From Lachnospiraceae bacterium (GTDB lineage Bacteria; Bacillota; Clostridia; Lachnospirales; Lachnospiraceae): a stretch of DNA of 53,275 bases. Both the position numbers and the translations under genes were made by a program. Every line of letters starts with the position of its first letter. Position 1 is the stretch's first letter. Of the stretch, positions 53,275 through 53,275 are shown in pieces. The stretch covers positions 1 to 53,275 of the forward strand of contig JAFSCH010000093.1 in the NCBI GenBank assembly GCA_017436865.1, read 5' to 3'. The notes under the pieces were generated by a model. The model worked only from the letters and a program-made list of their open reading frames with translations, made no database searches and had not been told where the DNA came from.

Positions 53275-53275
53275 A

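Overview
The window looks like a chromosomal segment of a low-GC Clostridia genome, most likely Lachnospiraceae. This rests on the protein styles: a PurO-type IMP cyclohydrolase beside a stand-alone AICAR transformylase, a heterodimeric ABC exporter, HipA-like/DUF2442 modules and strong GGAGG ribosome sites. It is inferred by eye; no database search was possible. Almost everything is on the minus strand.

Bases 1-23,060 are an accessory region full of mobile and defence-like genes and relics. From the left it holds a CPBP protease and an autoregulated PadR repressor, then an IS1634-type insertion sequence with two passenger ORFs. Next is a tightly packed operon, in transcription order: UvrD-like helicase with a nuclease-like insert, RecQ, a small HTH protein, an HNH nuclease, a MazG-like NTP pyrophosphohydrolase and a 65-aa protein. 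After it come a frameshifted metallophosphoesterase, a 28-residue holin-like type I toxin with a probable antisense RNA antitoxin, a HipB-like HTH fused to a truncated AAA ATPase, and a small HTH gene. An unidentified set of three tandem hairpins ending in a T-run follows, then a HipA-like kinase with a DUF2442-HTH partner under two palindromic operators. The right part of the region is a graveyard: integrase tail, Fic/winged-helix relic, truncated KAP ATPase, and a PLD-helicase-DUF3427 pseudogene next to a NUDIX gene. It closes with an apparently intact HTH-Fic protein.

Bases 23,200-42,900 are mostly ordinary chromosome: transglutaminase-like protein, GH13 alpha-amylase, Na/Pi cotransporter, EAL phosphodiesterase, tRNA-Leu(CAA), NudC and an AraC regulator. 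Then come purO and the AICAR transformylase behind a ZTP riboswitch, a TetR regulator, methylglyoxal synthase, a MarR-controlled heterodimeric ABC exporter, an RluA pseudouridine synthase and a MerR regulator with a membrane tail.

Bases 42,900-51,280 are a nucleotide operon read purC-purB-purA-pyrG'-purF'-carA'-carB. purC, purB, purA and carB look complete. pyrG is cut to its first 23 codons and abuts a 5'-truncated purF, purF has a large internal deletion, and carA has a smaller frame-breaking deletion. This is either real decay of a redundant copy or an assembly problem. A chemoreceptor gene, a nested palindromic element and the tail of a probable IS66-type transposase end the window.

The best candidates for something undescribed are the two-helicase/HNH operon (3990-11868), the tandem-hairpin locus (14963-15149), the HipB-AAA fusion (13173-14402) and the HipA-like/DUF2442 module (15220-16917).
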